This document shows positions 43,194 through 52,569 of a stretch of 64,000 nucleotides of DNA, piece by piece. The position numbers were made by a program, and so were the translations under genes. This DNA is from Planctomycetaceae bacterium. GTDB lineage: Bacteria > Planctomycetota > Planctomycetia > Pirellulales > Pirellulaceae. Location of the stretch: the NCBI GenBank assembly GCA_018660825.1, contig JABJJO010000019.1, forward strand, positions 1 through 64,000. Direction: 5' to 3'. The notes under the pieces are model-generated. The model was not told the origin of the DNA, made no database searches, and saw only the letters and a list, made by a program, of their open reading frames with translations. How positions within the stretch are numbered: the stretch's first letter is position 1; each line of letters starts with the position of its first letter.

Positions 43194-44654
43194 CTACGTT
43201 AAAATATCGTGGATTGGTAAACCGTTATCAATGTCGAGCCGTTTTCGACCCGGCACCACTAGGCGGCGATTATCGAGGCCTAACAGATGCAGCACGGTTG
43301 CATGTAAATCTGTTACATAATGCGCATCCCCCAATGCATGGTACCCTAACTCGTCTGTTTCACCGTGGACGTATCCCCGCTTTAACCCCGCTCCCGCCAG
43401 CCAAATTGTGAACCCATTGGGATGGTGATCTCGACCTGTTGTCCCGCCACTGCGCTGCTCTAATCCAGGCGTCCGCCCAAACTCCGTACAGAACACGACG
43501 ACCGTGTCCTCCATCAAGCCACGCCGCTTCAGATCCTTAATCAAACCTGTGATTGGTTTGTCGATCGTCGCACACAACGCCGAATGCTTCTTCTTTAAAT
43601 CGCGGTGCGAATCCCAAGTTCCATACGCCGACGGAAACACTTGAACAAATCGAACGCCCCTTTCAACCATCCGCCGCGCCGTCAAAAGTCGTTGACCTGC
43701 AATCCGCGTATTGTCTTGATCCAATCCGTAAAGCTCTGTCGTCTCCACGGTCTCGTTAGCCAAATCCGCTGCCTCAGGAACCGAGGACTGCATCCGAAAG
43801 GCCAGTTCATAGGACTTCATGCGAGCCTCAAGTTGCGTATCCCCTGGACGTTCCGCCAACGTCAGTTGATTCAACTCACGGGCAAGTTCAAACTCTCGTG
43901 ACTGCTCAACCTCAGTCTGCTTCTCGTTTCTGACACCAAACGGTAACGGCTGCGGCTTATCAATAGCCAGCGGAACTCCGGCGTGCGCCGGACCCAAATA
44001 ATATGAACCGATGCTGTCACGAGTGTTCGTTCGAGTGGGCCCGCCCAACACCACAAATTTAGGTAAATTCTCGTTAAGGGAACCGAGCCCATAATGAGCC
44101 CAGGCCCCGACGCTCGGTTGTACTTCGTCTAACCGATGGCGGCCCGTATGCATTTGGTTTTCCGCTGCATGGTCATTGTCCGTTGTCCACATATTACGAA
44201 CAAAACTAATCTCGTCGACAACGGAAGAAAAGTGCGGCCACCAATCCGTGATCCCAATCTTATTCTCACCGTAATAATCAAACCCGACTTGCATCGGATA
44301 AATAATCGGGTAAACATCCCGCACATTAATCTCTTGCGCGGCGACACTGCGAAAACGTTTTTCGTGCAACGGCGAATCAACCGGATTCGAAAACGGTGTT
44401 TGCGAGTACGTTTTACCAGCGTACTTGTTCAACGCAGGTTTAGGATCGAAGGTCTCTAGATGACTATACCCACCAGACAAGAAAACCCAAATTATCGATT
44501 TGGCACGCGGTCGATGATGAGGCGACCCGTCTGGCAAACGCCAGTCGTCCGCCCTCAGAAAACCGTCTTCCGCTAGCATTGCCCCCGTCGCTAAACCACC
44601 AAATCCCATACCAAGGTTCGAAAGGAATTCACGTCGATTGTTGTGACTGTTCAT
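43194..44654 (-). CDS. DUF1501 protein (Tat-exported), PKPAL/GRDHH subtype
   Basis: 486 residues. Tat motif NNRREFLSNLGMGFGGLA. Family stretches: FLSGGYSHLETFDPKPAL, YGTWDSHRDL and TEFGRTPGLEQRSGGTTGRDHH. Its partner PSD1 (44691, 36 nt upstream) has an N-terminal CxxCH, in line with the subtype rule seen at 17791 and 51067. It contains extra sequence (residues about 85-150) around the QEINVRDVYPIIYPMQVG region, compared with the shorter paralogues. Tail-to-tail with the PQQ-propeller gene. Confidence 0.9.
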   Translation of the reverse strand: MNSHNNRREFLSNLGMGFGGLATGAMLAEDGFLRADDWRLPDGSPHHRPRAKSIIWVFLSGGYSHLETFDPKPALNKYAGKTYSQTPFSNPVDSPLHEKRFRSVAAQEINVRDVYPIIYPMQVGFDYYGENKIGITDWWPHFSSVVDEISFVRNMWTTDNDHAAENQMHTGRHRLDEVQPSVGAWAHYGLGSLNENLPKFVVLGGPTRTNTRDSIGSYYLGPAHAGVPLAIDKPQPLPFGVRNEKQTEVEQSREFELARELNQLTLAERPGDTQLEARMKSYELAFRMQSSVPEAADLANETVETTELYGLDQDNTRIAGQRLLTARRMVERGVRFVQVFPSAYGTWDSHRDLKKKHSALCATIDKPITGLIKDLKRRGLMEDTVVVFCTEFGRTPGLEQRSGGTTGRDHHPNGFTIWLAGAGLKRGYVHGETDELGYHALGDAHYVTDLHATVLHLLGLDNRRLVVPGRKRLDIDNGLPIHDILT

Positions 44655-44690
44655 AGCTCGCTACTGGTTGGATTTTTAGGTGATCATATT

Positions 44691-47600
44691 CTATTGGATG
44701 GACACAAAATCACTGTGGTTAATCAACACTCGAATTAACCCCGCCCGCGCTTTATCGCCGTAACTAGACAAAAACTCTTCGCATTTGGTCGATTCTTCTA
44801 CCGACGGTGAGCGTGATAACACTGCCAAAAAAGCCGTCTCAACGAAGTGACGGTCAGACAGTTTATCCGAATCAGGATCGAGCAACGCCTCCACCCGCCG
44901 GACTGCTTTCTGGGAGACCTGATGCACAAAGTCACTATTATTAAGCGCCAAGGCCTGTTGGGGCACAATCGTGCTGGTTCTTCGATAACACTCAAATGGA
45001 TTTGGCGCGTCAAATAATTCACCCAGCGGATTCGCACCACCGGCTTCCGGATAGGTTTCATAATACAAGGAACGTCGATTTGTTGTTAACGCTTCAGCAT
45101 TTCCCAACGAACGCCCACCCGCCGAGACATCCAAATCGTCCGCTATATATAGCAAACTGTCGCGTATAACCTCCGCCTCCATCCTGCCCGTATTCATCCG
45201 CCACAGCCACACGTTGTCAGGATCAATTTGACTGTTTCCAGCATCATCTTGCGAACCCCGCTGGTACGCCGCACTCTTGACAATCAATCGATGAATATGT
45301 TTCATGTCCCAACCCGATTCCATCAACTCAACCGCCAAATAATCCAATATTCTCGGGTGCGTTGGCGGCTTGCCGTTACGGCCGAAATCGAAAACCGTTT
45401 CAACTAGCGGAACGTGAAAATGACGAAGCCAGATATGGTTGACTGCGACACGCGCCGTTAATGGATTATTTCGATGTATTAACATGCTAGCCAATGCGGT
45501 CCGCCGACCCGTGCTGGTTTTTGCAGTCTGTACACTCAGTGGTTCATAATCATCGGGGGGAGTCGCGACCGCTTTGTTTGCCGCTACAACAGCGGTGTTC
45601 GCTTTTGTAATCCTTAACTGAGCAACTGCCATCGCCGTCTTCCGCTGATCAGCATCGGCGATCTTTTCGGCCGTAGCCAACGCCACCCGTGACGCAAACA
45701 GTTCCGCCGTCCCACGCGACACATCTGCTTCTATCGATTTTGAAATCGCGGTACTAATTAACTCCTGTGTGCGATCTATTGCGGGTGCTTCACTGTACCG
45801 AAGGACATCCGCCGCGATTACCGATTCCACGGCCAAAACCCTCGCTTCTGCAGCTGCCACTGCAGACACGGCTGCGTCCCGCACTAAAGTTAATCGCGAA
45901 ACCGCGGCACTAGCAGCGTCGACAGAATTGCGTAGACCCCGCACCAACTCGGAATCAAACACTTCGATCGTCTGCGACGTTGCCGGCGCGACCGAACTGC
46001 CGCCAATTTTCCAATTATCCACTCCACCTACGTCCTGACCGTCGGAATACTGTTTACCTTCAAAGTTCAATACGATTTCATTCTGCTGGGGAACCGCGAT
46101 GCGAATGTCGTCGAATACCGCCAGCGTTCCGGATCGACAATCTAATAAAATCGGTTTATTATCCGTTCCAACTGGATCCCAACCGTTGATGGCCATCACA
46201 ACGGTTTCCAGCTTACGAACGCGCATAGTTACTACGTTCAAGACGTCAAGACTTAACTCAGCGTTATCGGTCGCCGGATGCAAAACTAACTTGGCTATAA
46301 ATCGGCTCTCTCCGTTTTTAAAATCATACTTCCCCACAACAAACCTTGAAAAACCACCTGGCAAATAGGCATAGATCAGCCCATTTTCAAAACCGACATA
46401 TCCGGCCGTCAATAAACCTTTGTGGTCACGGATCAATTGAAAGTTAACTGCACCCTCTTCCAAGATCCGTAATTGAAATGCGATAGACGTACCATCAACA
46501 AGTTCCTGAACTTCGGGTAAATGATTCGACAATACTCGACGACCTTGTCGGGCGTCTAGCCGCAACGAAAAGCGCCCTTCTAGAGCCCCGCCTTGGCCCT
46601 CGGACTGCACCTGTTCAATGGCGTGATCTAAATCAATTTGAGCTTTTTTTCGCAGGGCTTCTGCCGCTTGTAATTGCCCATCTTCAAGCGGCGGCACCTT
46701 GTTTAGTGCTGTTCTCGCGTGCGATAGTTGTTCCGCCACCTGCGCCGTTTCGTACTCGTGCACCGACGCACGCACCCCGGGGTACCAAGCTTCCGTTGGC
46801 AAATATTGTTTCTTTACCACCGGCAACAAATGCTCTAAAAACCGAGGCACTCCGGGCTCAATAACATTATGGTCTGCGACCCGATTCCGTTCGTCGCCGC
46901 CGTTATAGAAATGAGTAATTGCATCATGATTCTTGTCGAATACCCTAGCCATCCCGATCAGCGCTGGTTGACGTGATCCAGCATAAAGATATTCAACAAA
47001 CTTTTCCGGACGAGGTTCACCCGCAACTTGGTCCATGCGAATACTCATCGGTTCAAAAAAAGCTCGGAAACGAAAATAGTCGTCATGTTCAATAGGGTCG
47101 TATTTATGATCGTGACAATGTGCACAATTAAAGGTCAATCCAAGAAATGCTTTACCTGTGTATTCAACATTATGTCTCATCCATTCGTTGGGGTTTAAAG
47201 AATAGTAATTGCGTACGAGGTATCCCGTAGCGGGCCATTGTGAATCATCCAACGGTGACGTTTCGTCCGCCGCTAACATCTGCTGTACCATCACGTCGTA
47301 ACCAGCGTTATTATTGAGCGAATTAACAATCCAATCTCGCCACATCCATATTTGTGCGGAACTGTTACGGACGTCGTTTTGGTTGCGGCGACCGTACCAA
47401 TCGGAATATCGCCAAATATCCATCCAGTGTCTCGCCCAGCGTTGCCCGTACCGCGCGTCAGCCAACAAACGATCCACAACTTTCGCATAAGCTTCGCCCG
47501 ACGCGTCTTCCGCAAACGCAGTCAGTTCCGCTGGCGTGGGTGGCAAACCGATTAGGTCGAGATAGACTCGACGTAGTCGCTGAGCCGCCGTTGCTACCTC

Positions 47601-48092
47601 CATCGCCTTAAGTTTGTGCGAACGCAGCTGACGCTCCGTCAGAAAATCGATCTCTTTCGATTCGAACCTACGTGGGATCGTGGGCGTTTTCGGAGGCACA
47701 AATGCCCAGTGATCCGCAGGGTCAGATTCAGCTGATTCATTTGCTGGAGATTCAGCACCGCCGGCAACCCACTGTTTAAACTTGTCGATTTCCTCTAGCG
47801 TTAATGGTTCCCCGATAGGTGGCATCCGCAATTCCTCATCACTAGACGAAATTCGTTCCAACACAACCGCACCGTTATCAGTTGCGCTACGGAGCGCGGC
47901 ACCCGTATCCAGTCGCAATTCGCCTTCTTGCTTTAGCACGCCATGACACGCGTAACACCTAGCCTGGAGGATGGGCTTAATGTCCGTCAGGTAACCTTGC
48001 GCTTGGGCCGTACAGTAAGGAATCACCCAACACGCCAACGCAGCAATGGCTGGAAATGACCACATCCTGACTTTTTTAGATCCAACCAGCAT
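44691..48092 (-). CDS. Very large PSD1-type protein with cytochrome-c-like, DUF1549, laminin-G-like and DUF1553 regions
   Basis: 1133 residues from ATG at 48092, one base after the upstream stop (TAAAATG); a longer frame to 48122 would overlap that gene. Signal peptide WSFPAIAALACWVIPYCTAQA. Cytochrome-c domain with CYACHG and later MPPIGEPLTLEE. DUF1549: AQRLRRVYLDLIGLPPTPAE, YGQRWARHWMDIWRYSD and NCAHCHDHKYDPIEHDDYF. A long central insert (about residues 470-760) contains a beta-sandwich-like region (FQLRILEEGAVNFQLIRDHK) that resembles laminin-G/concanavalin-type domains, and a helical Ala-rich segment (AASAAVSRLTLVRDAAVSAV). DUF1553 ends the protein. Twice the size of the short paralogue at 38342. 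Confidence 0.88.
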   Translation of the reverse strand: MLVGSKKVRMWSFPAIAALACWVIPYCTAQAQGYLTDIKPILQARCYACHGVLKQEGELRLDTGAALRSATDNGAVVLERISSSDEELRMPPIGEPLTLEEIDKFKQWVAGGAESPANESAESDPADHWAFVPPKTPTIPRRFESKEIDFLTERQLRSHKLKAMEVATAAQRLRRVYLDLIGLPPTPAELTAFAEDASGEAYAKVVDRLLADARYGQRWARHWMDIWRYSDWYGRRNQNDVRNSSAQIWMWRDWIVNSLNNNAGYDVMVQQMLAADETSPLDDSQWPATGYLVRNYYSLNPNEWMRHNVEYTGKAFLGLTFNCAHCHDHKYDPIEHDDYFRFRAFFEPMSIRMDQVAGEPRPEKFVEYLYAGSRQPALIGMARVFDKNHDAITHFYNGGDERNRVADHNVIEPGVPRFLEHLLPVVKKQYLPTEAWYPGVRASVHEYETAQVAEQLSHARTALNKVPPLEDGQLQAAEALRKKAQIDLDHAIEQVQSEGQGGALEGRFSLRLDARQGRRVLSNHLPEVQELVDGTSIAFQLRILEEGAVNFQLIRDHKGLLTAGYVGFENGLIYAYLPGGFSRFVVGKYDFKNGESRFIAKLVLHPATDNAELSLDVLNVVTMRVRKLETVVMAINGWDPVGTDNKPILLDCRSGTLAVFDDIRIAVPQQNEIVLNFEGKQYSDGQDVGGVDNWKIGGSSVAPATSQTIEVFDSELVRGLRNSVDAASAAVSRLTLVRDAAVSAVAAAEARVLAVESVIAADVLRYSEAPAIDRTQELISTAISKSIEADVSRGTAELFASRVALATAEKIADADQRKTAMAVAQLRITKANTAVVAANKAVATPPDDYEPLSVQTAKTSTGRRTALASMLIHRNNPLTARVAVNHIWLRHFHVPLVETVFDFGRNGKPPTHPRILDYLAVELMESGWDMKHIHRLIVKSAAYQRGSQDDAGNSQIDPDNVWLWRMNTGRMEAEVIRDSLLYIADDLDVSAGGRSLGNAEALTTNRRSLYYETYPEAGGANPLGELFDAPNPFECYRRTSTIVPQQALALNNSDFVHQVSQKAVRRVEALLDPDSDKLSDRHFVETAFLAVLSRSPSVEESTKCEEFLSSYGDKARAGLIRVLINHSDFVSIQ

Positions 48093-48093
48093 T

Positions 48094-49515
48094 TTATTTG
48101 ACCAGCAAAGAGAACAACTCACCGCCTGTTATTGAAATGTGTAATTTCACCACATTTCCCGCTAGCGCATCAAGCGAACGACCATCACGCCATTTAATTT
48201 CACACTCAATTGAGTCGTTCTCAAAGGGCACAGCATCTTTCTCCGTATATCCCGGAATCGGACTACCCGCAGCGTCCAGCAATGAAACGATAATCGAACC
48301 GCCTTTCTTAGTGCGAGCGTTAAGGAATATTGCCTTACCGTCAATAACCACTGGGTGGGTGACAATCACACCCAGTTTTGCCTGTAGTGCCACAAACCCG
48401 TCTGTGCGGTACTCAAAACGCCGAACTCGGGAATCTGCGCCAGTGTAGTAGGCTTCCGTACCATAAATTGACATATGTTGGGGATCAGCCGGCAACTGCA
48501 ACACGCCAGCCGCCGCATAGTTGCTGCGATTTCCAGCGCGATCTGCAGGTGCACTTTCCGGTATGATTGCCTTTGACCAGCGTTGGAACACCAGCCCATC
48601 ACGGCTAAACATAAACAACGGCTCAACGCGACTATTGGCTGGCAAAAATCGAGTTGGTAAACCAATATAAATTTTTGCGTTACGAGCGTAGGGAGCTATT
48701 GCATTGGTATAGAGATGCTCGTTGGGACTGTCTACGTACTTCAGCTTGAGAGGCTCTGTCCAATTAACAAAATCACTCGATTCGCAAAATTGGATGGACC
48801 TTACACCGTCAATAAACAATCGCGAATAGCATACATACTTTTTGCGATTAACGTCCCAGAAACCCAGGTTTTGGGAATCAAACGCTCCCTTAGTGATAAC
48901 CGGTTTGGCCGAAGTCTGTTTCCAATGTAAACCGTCCGCGGAGGAAAATGTATATAAACCTACAACACCCTTTTGACGCTCCGGAGTATCAAACGAACCT
49001 CTGACATACCGACCACGCGACAACGCCTTGTATTTCTCAGAGGATTTGCTATCAGGATTAGCGTCAACAAAAGGAGCAAAGCAATGGGTTCCAATTCCAT
49101 CCCATACAATGTTATTAGATTTGGAACCGTCAAAATCAACTATGTCCAACTTTGGTTTATTCCAGTGAACACCATCTTTACTAATGGCAACACAGGTAAC
49201 CTCTCGATGTGTCATTACTTTTTTCACTGTGTCATAATGGGCACCGCGATAGTAAGCCCGGTAATCATCACCATCTTGCAAAAAAGTAAAGTATGCACTG
49301 ACGTTGCCTTCCCATGACTCGCCCGTCGTCAAAATCACCTCTTTTGCAGCAGGTTGCTGTAACACAAAATCCACGTCGCCCGTTTTGCTTTCAAGCAACG
49401 CGTCATCCCAAAACAACTGCAAATCATTGCCGATCTCAATCGGTTCAGCAGCAGCAACGCCCAATATACAAAAAAACCCTAGCGTCAAAGCCATGACAAT
49501 ACAAAAGCGTTCCAC
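48094..49515 (-). CDS. Exported five-bladed-propeller protein (GH32/GH43-like fold)
   Basis: 473 residues with a signal peptide (FCIVMALTLGFFCILGVAAA). The start of the mature chain, IEIGNDLQLFWDDALLESKTG, and the repeated VTCVAISKDGVHWNKPKLD, GLYTFSSADGLHWKQTSA and PLFMFSRDGLVFQRWSK stretches are Asp-box-like turns of glycoside-hydrolase or sialidase-type propellers. These proteins are frequent in planctomycetes, near DUF1501 and PSD1 genes. Catalytic acids cannot be assigned from sequence alone, so carbohydrate binding or hydrolysis is inference. The stop is 1 nt before the next start. Confidence 0.82.
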   Translation of the reverse strand: MERFCIVMALTLGFFCILGVAAAEPIEIGNDLQLFWDDALLESKTGDVDFVLQQPAAKEVILTTGESWEGNVSAYFTFLQDGDDYRAYYRGAHYDTVKKVMTHREVTCVAISKDGVHWNKPKLDIVDFDGSKSNNIVWDGIGTHCFAPFVDANPDSKSSEKYKALSRGRYVRGSFDTPERQKGVVGLYTFSSADGLHWKQTSAKPVITKGAFDSQNLGFWDVNRKKYVCYSRLFIDGVRSIQFCESSDFVNWTEPLKLKYVDSPNEHLYTNAIAPYARNAKIYIGLPTRFLPANSRVEPLFMFSRDGLVFQRWSKAIIPESAPADRAGNRSNYAAAGVLQLPADPQHMSIYGTEAYYTGADSRVRRFEYRTDGFVALQAKLGVIVTHPVVIDGKAIFLNARTKKGGSIIVSLLDAAGSPIPGYTEKDAVPFENDSIECEIKWRDGRSLDALAGNVVKLHISITGGELFSLLVK

Positions 49516-49560
49516 GTGTGATACTCCCGTTAAGATGTTTATATAATTCGCAGTAGCGGT

Positions 49561-51051
49561 CTAAAGCAACTCTACAATCGGATTCCCGTGATAAATGCGA
49601 TGGGGTCTGTCTGCTTCATCCATCCAAGCAGCAGTTTTAGGTATTCCTAGCGCGTGATAAATGGTCGCTGCCATCTCCTCTGGCGTATGTGGGTCTGCTG
49701 CTGGATATCCACCAATACGATCCGACGCTCCGATCACCCGCCCACCCTGAATTCCTCCCCCTGCAAAAAACACCGACTGAATCGCTCCCCAATGATCGCG
49801 CCCCGGACCGGCAAACGACTCCGACAAAGTCGATATTTTTGGTGTTCGGCCAAATTCACCAGCCATGACAATCAACGTTTCATCAAGTAACCCGTTGGAG
49901 TCTAAGTCGTCGATCAACGCACAGAGCGCTCGGTCGGTAGGTGGGAACAGTTTATCCTTTAGCCGCGGCCATGCATCGCCGTGTGTATCCCAAGTTTCAT
50001 TATTGCCAAGATTAACTTGAATTAAGTTAACCCCTTGTTCGACTAAGCGATAAGCCATTAACAACGACCACCCAAAACTGTTAGCACCATAGCGTTCCTG
50101 AATTTTCGCATCAGCGTTGGTCACATCCACCGCATGGCGAATCTTAGGATCTGTCAACATGGAAACCACTCGCTGCCGTTGACTGTCATAACCTTGTACA
50201 GATGCCGCGTTTTCTAACGCGCGCCGCTGCCCGTCTATAACACTGAGTAACCCCAACCGATCACCTAGTCTATTATTGGTGAGACCGTGTGGTAATTTTA
50301 AATTTGGCGCTTGATACACACGCGTATCCGCTGCATTGGGCGGTTTCTTTCCAAGGTTCGGGTACGTGTACTCGGGATACGCACCACGCCACATAGGGTC
50401 GCCGTAGGGTGATGCTTCGATAAAGAACGGGTCACGGGAGGAGCCCATCAGACCACCGTATGCGCCGGGCAAAACACCGCCTGACCAGTGCACTAATCGT
50501 TCGGGCAATACTATCGCGGGCGGTAGGTTATTGTTGCGTCGTGGCAGCGATTCGCCAACTATAGAGGAAATAGATGGCCAGTCACTCGGACGTGGCGTTC
50601 GATCACCCCGAAAACCGGGGGACTTCTTACTGCGTCCGGTGAGCATATAAAAGTGGCCCTCGGTGTGCCCATTCGTCGGGTGCGTCATCGACCGTACGAC
50701 CGACCACTTATCTGCCCGTTTGGCTAGGCCGGGCAAGTGTTCACAAATCTGTGTTCCCGGAACTACAGTCGCAGCGGGTTTGAAACTACCGCGGATTTCC
50801 TCCGGGGCATCCGGCTTCAAGTCGAAACTCTCATGCTGAGCAAGTCCGCCGGACAGAAAAATATAGATTACCGACTTTGCCGTTTTCTGGGGAGCACCGT
50901 CTACCGGTTCAGCACCAAGAATTCCTTGCAGGTGGTTGGTGCCCAAACCCAACATACCCACCGCCCCGACCTGCATTGCTGTGCGGCGGGCAATATCAGG
51001 GTGGCTCATGATCGCCGAGCACGAGCGCCGTTTCTTGCATTTTTGTGCCAT
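49561..51051 (-). CDS. DUF1501 protein (Tat-exported), GRDHW subtype, tandem with another DUF1501
   Basis: 496 residues from ATG 51051 (AAAGA 8 nt upstream); ATG 51009 is an alternative that places the Tat motif ARRTAMQVGAVGMLGLG nearer the N-terminus. Family stretches: FLSGGLAQHESFDLKP, NETWDTHGDAW and GEFGRTPKISTLSESFAGPGRDHW. It begins 15 nt after the DUF1501 at 51067 and has no PSD1 of its own. Two adjacent DUF1501 genes of different subtypes behind one PSD1 gene suggests functional divergence of the copies. Confidence 0.9.
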   Translation of the reverse strand: MAQKCKKRRSCSAIMSHPDIARRTAMQVGAVGMLGLGTNHLQGILGAEPVDGAPQKTAKSVIYIFLSGGLAQHESFDLKPDAPEEIRGSFKPAATVVPGTQICEHLPGLAKRADKWSVVRSMTHPTNGHTEGHFYMLTGRSKKSPGFRGDRTPRPSDWPSISSIVGESLPRRNNNLPPAIVLPERLVHWSGGVLPGAYGGLMGSSRDPFFIEASPYGDPMWRGAYPEYTYPNLGKKPPNAADTRVYQAPNLKLPHGLTNNRLGDRLGLLSVIDGQRRALENAASVQGYDSQRQRVVSMLTDPKIRHAVDVTNADAKIQERYGANSFGWSLLMAYRLVEQGVNLIQVNLGNNETWDTHGDAWPRLKDKLFPPTDRALCALIDDLDSNGLLDETLIVMAGEFGRTPKISTLSESFAGPGRDHWGAIQSVFFAGGGIQGGRVIGASDRIGGYPAADPHTPEEMAATIYHALGIPKTAAWMDEADRPHRIYHGNPIVELL

Positions 51052-51066
51052 CGCAATATTCTTTGC

Positions 51067-52569
51067 TTACGCAAGAATCTCCTTAACTATTTGTGGCTCA
51101 AATAGATCGGTTAACTTTTCCTTCAAACCGTTCCGTTCAAAGTATAGCCTCTCATGGTTTAAACCGAGTAAATGCAATATCGTGGCGTGCCAATCCGCGA
51201 TACTTACGGGTTTATCTGCGGCCGCGTAACCAATTTCATCCGTTGCTCCATAGCTGATACCGGGTTTGATACCACCGCCCGCCATCCATAATGTAAATCC
51301 ACGCGGCCCATGGTCGCGACCGGCGCCGGCTACCTTTTTCTTATCACGAAGTTGAGCTATCGGAAGTCTGCCGAATTCCCCGCCCCAGATTACCAGCACG
51401 TCGTCGAGCAACCCTCGTTGTTTAAGGTCAGTCAAAAGCGCAGCAACCGGCTTATCCGTCTTACCAGCCGCACTACCAATAGATTGTTCGAGATTAGTGT
51501 GACTGTCCCAAGGCTGCGCGCTCATGAATATTTGAACATAACGAACGCCCCGCTCCACCATGCGCCGCGCCATCAAACAACGTTTGGCGTATGAATCCGT
51601 GGTTTTTTCGCCAACGCCATATGCTGTCAATGTTGCTTGAGTTTCCTGGTTAATGTCCAGTAAATCTTCGGCTTCTAGCTGCATTCTCGCGGCAAGTTCG
51701 TAACTACTAATGCGCGCGTCAAGCGCCTGTTGATTGGAACGTTTACCGCGATGCTCTTCATCTATCCGTCGCAAGAGATCCCGCTGTAGTTGCATGATAC
51801 CTGTCGGATAAGGTTTTTCTGCGTTTAGATTCAATATCGGCGCACCCTCGCTGCGAACGCGAGTTCCCTGATAGACGGGAGGCAAAAATCCGTTTTGCCA
51901 ACTTTGAACCGTATTAACCGGAAGACCGGCAGGGTCATCAAGCACGATATATGCTGGCAAGTTCTGATTAACACTACCCAAACCGTAGGTAACCCACGCG
52001 CCCAGCCCTGGGCGGCCCGGCAACAAACGCCCGGAATGAATTTTGAACAAGGCTGGTTCATGGTTGGGATGATTATTGTACATCGATTTGATGAATGAAA
52101 CGTTGTCAACAACTTTAGCTAGCTCCGGTAACGCATTGCTCACCCACGCGCCACTTTCACCATGTTGCTTAAATTTGAAAGGGCTTTTCAACAACCCACC
52201 AGCACTTTGTGGTGAACTAATGTCTTCCGCAATTTCATTAAAATACGGTTCGCCATGATGTTTGTCGAGAATCGGCTTGGGCTCGAACAAATCCATATGA
52301 GCCGGACCACCATTCATAAACAGTTGAATTACTGCCTTGGCTTTAGGTGGGTGGTGTGTGTCACGCGGTTGGTTATCAAATGACCGCCGTGCGCCGTCAC
52401 TCGGGGGTAATAAGTCCGCACCGACAGGAATCAAACTCTCAGCACGCAAATCCATATCCTGCATTGCTAGGAAGGCTAAAGCGGCGCCGCTGATACCACC
52501 CGCGGCCGAGTCAAGGAAGCCGCGGCGCGTAAGCGCTGAAATATTTAGCTGTTGTTTTTTAGTCCACAT
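51067..52569 (-). CDS. DUF1501 protein (Tat-exported), PKPIL/GRDHG subtype
   Basis: 500 residues. Tat motif LTRRGFLDSAAGGISGAAL. Family stretches: FMNGGPAHMDLFEPKPIL, SAQPWDSHTNL and GGEFGRLPIAQLRDKKKVAGAGRDHG, where Leu replaces the Thr of GRTP. Overlaps the end of its cytochrome-bearing PSD1 partner by 11 nt. Similar to the copy at 17791 in TYGLGSVNQNLPAYIVLDDP and MARRMVERGVRYVQIFMSAQ. Confidence 0.9.
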   Translation of the reverse strand: MWTKKQQLNISALTRRGFLDSAAGGISGAALAFLAMQDMDLRAESLIPVGADLLPPSDGARRSFDNQPRDTHHPPKAKAVIQLFMNGGPAHMDLFEPKPILDKHHGEPYFNEIAEDISSPQSAGGLLKSPFKFKQHGESGAWVSNALPELAKVVDNVSFIKSMYNNHPNHEPALFKIHSGRLLPGRPGLGAWVTYGLGSVNQNLPAYIVLDDPAGLPVNTVQSWQNGFLPPVYQGTRVRSEGAPILNLNAEKPYPTGIMQLQRDLLRRIDEEHRGKRSNQQALDARISSYELAARMQLEAEDLLDINQETQATLTAYGVGEKTTDSYAKRCLMARRMVERGVRYVQIFMSAQPWDSHTNLEQSIGSAAGKTDKPVAALLTDLKQRGLLDDVLVIWGGEFGRLPIAQLRDKKKVAGAGRDHGPRGFTLWMAGGGIKPGISYGATDEIGYAAADKPVSIADWHATILHLLGLNHERLYFERNGLKEKLTDLFEPQIVKEILA

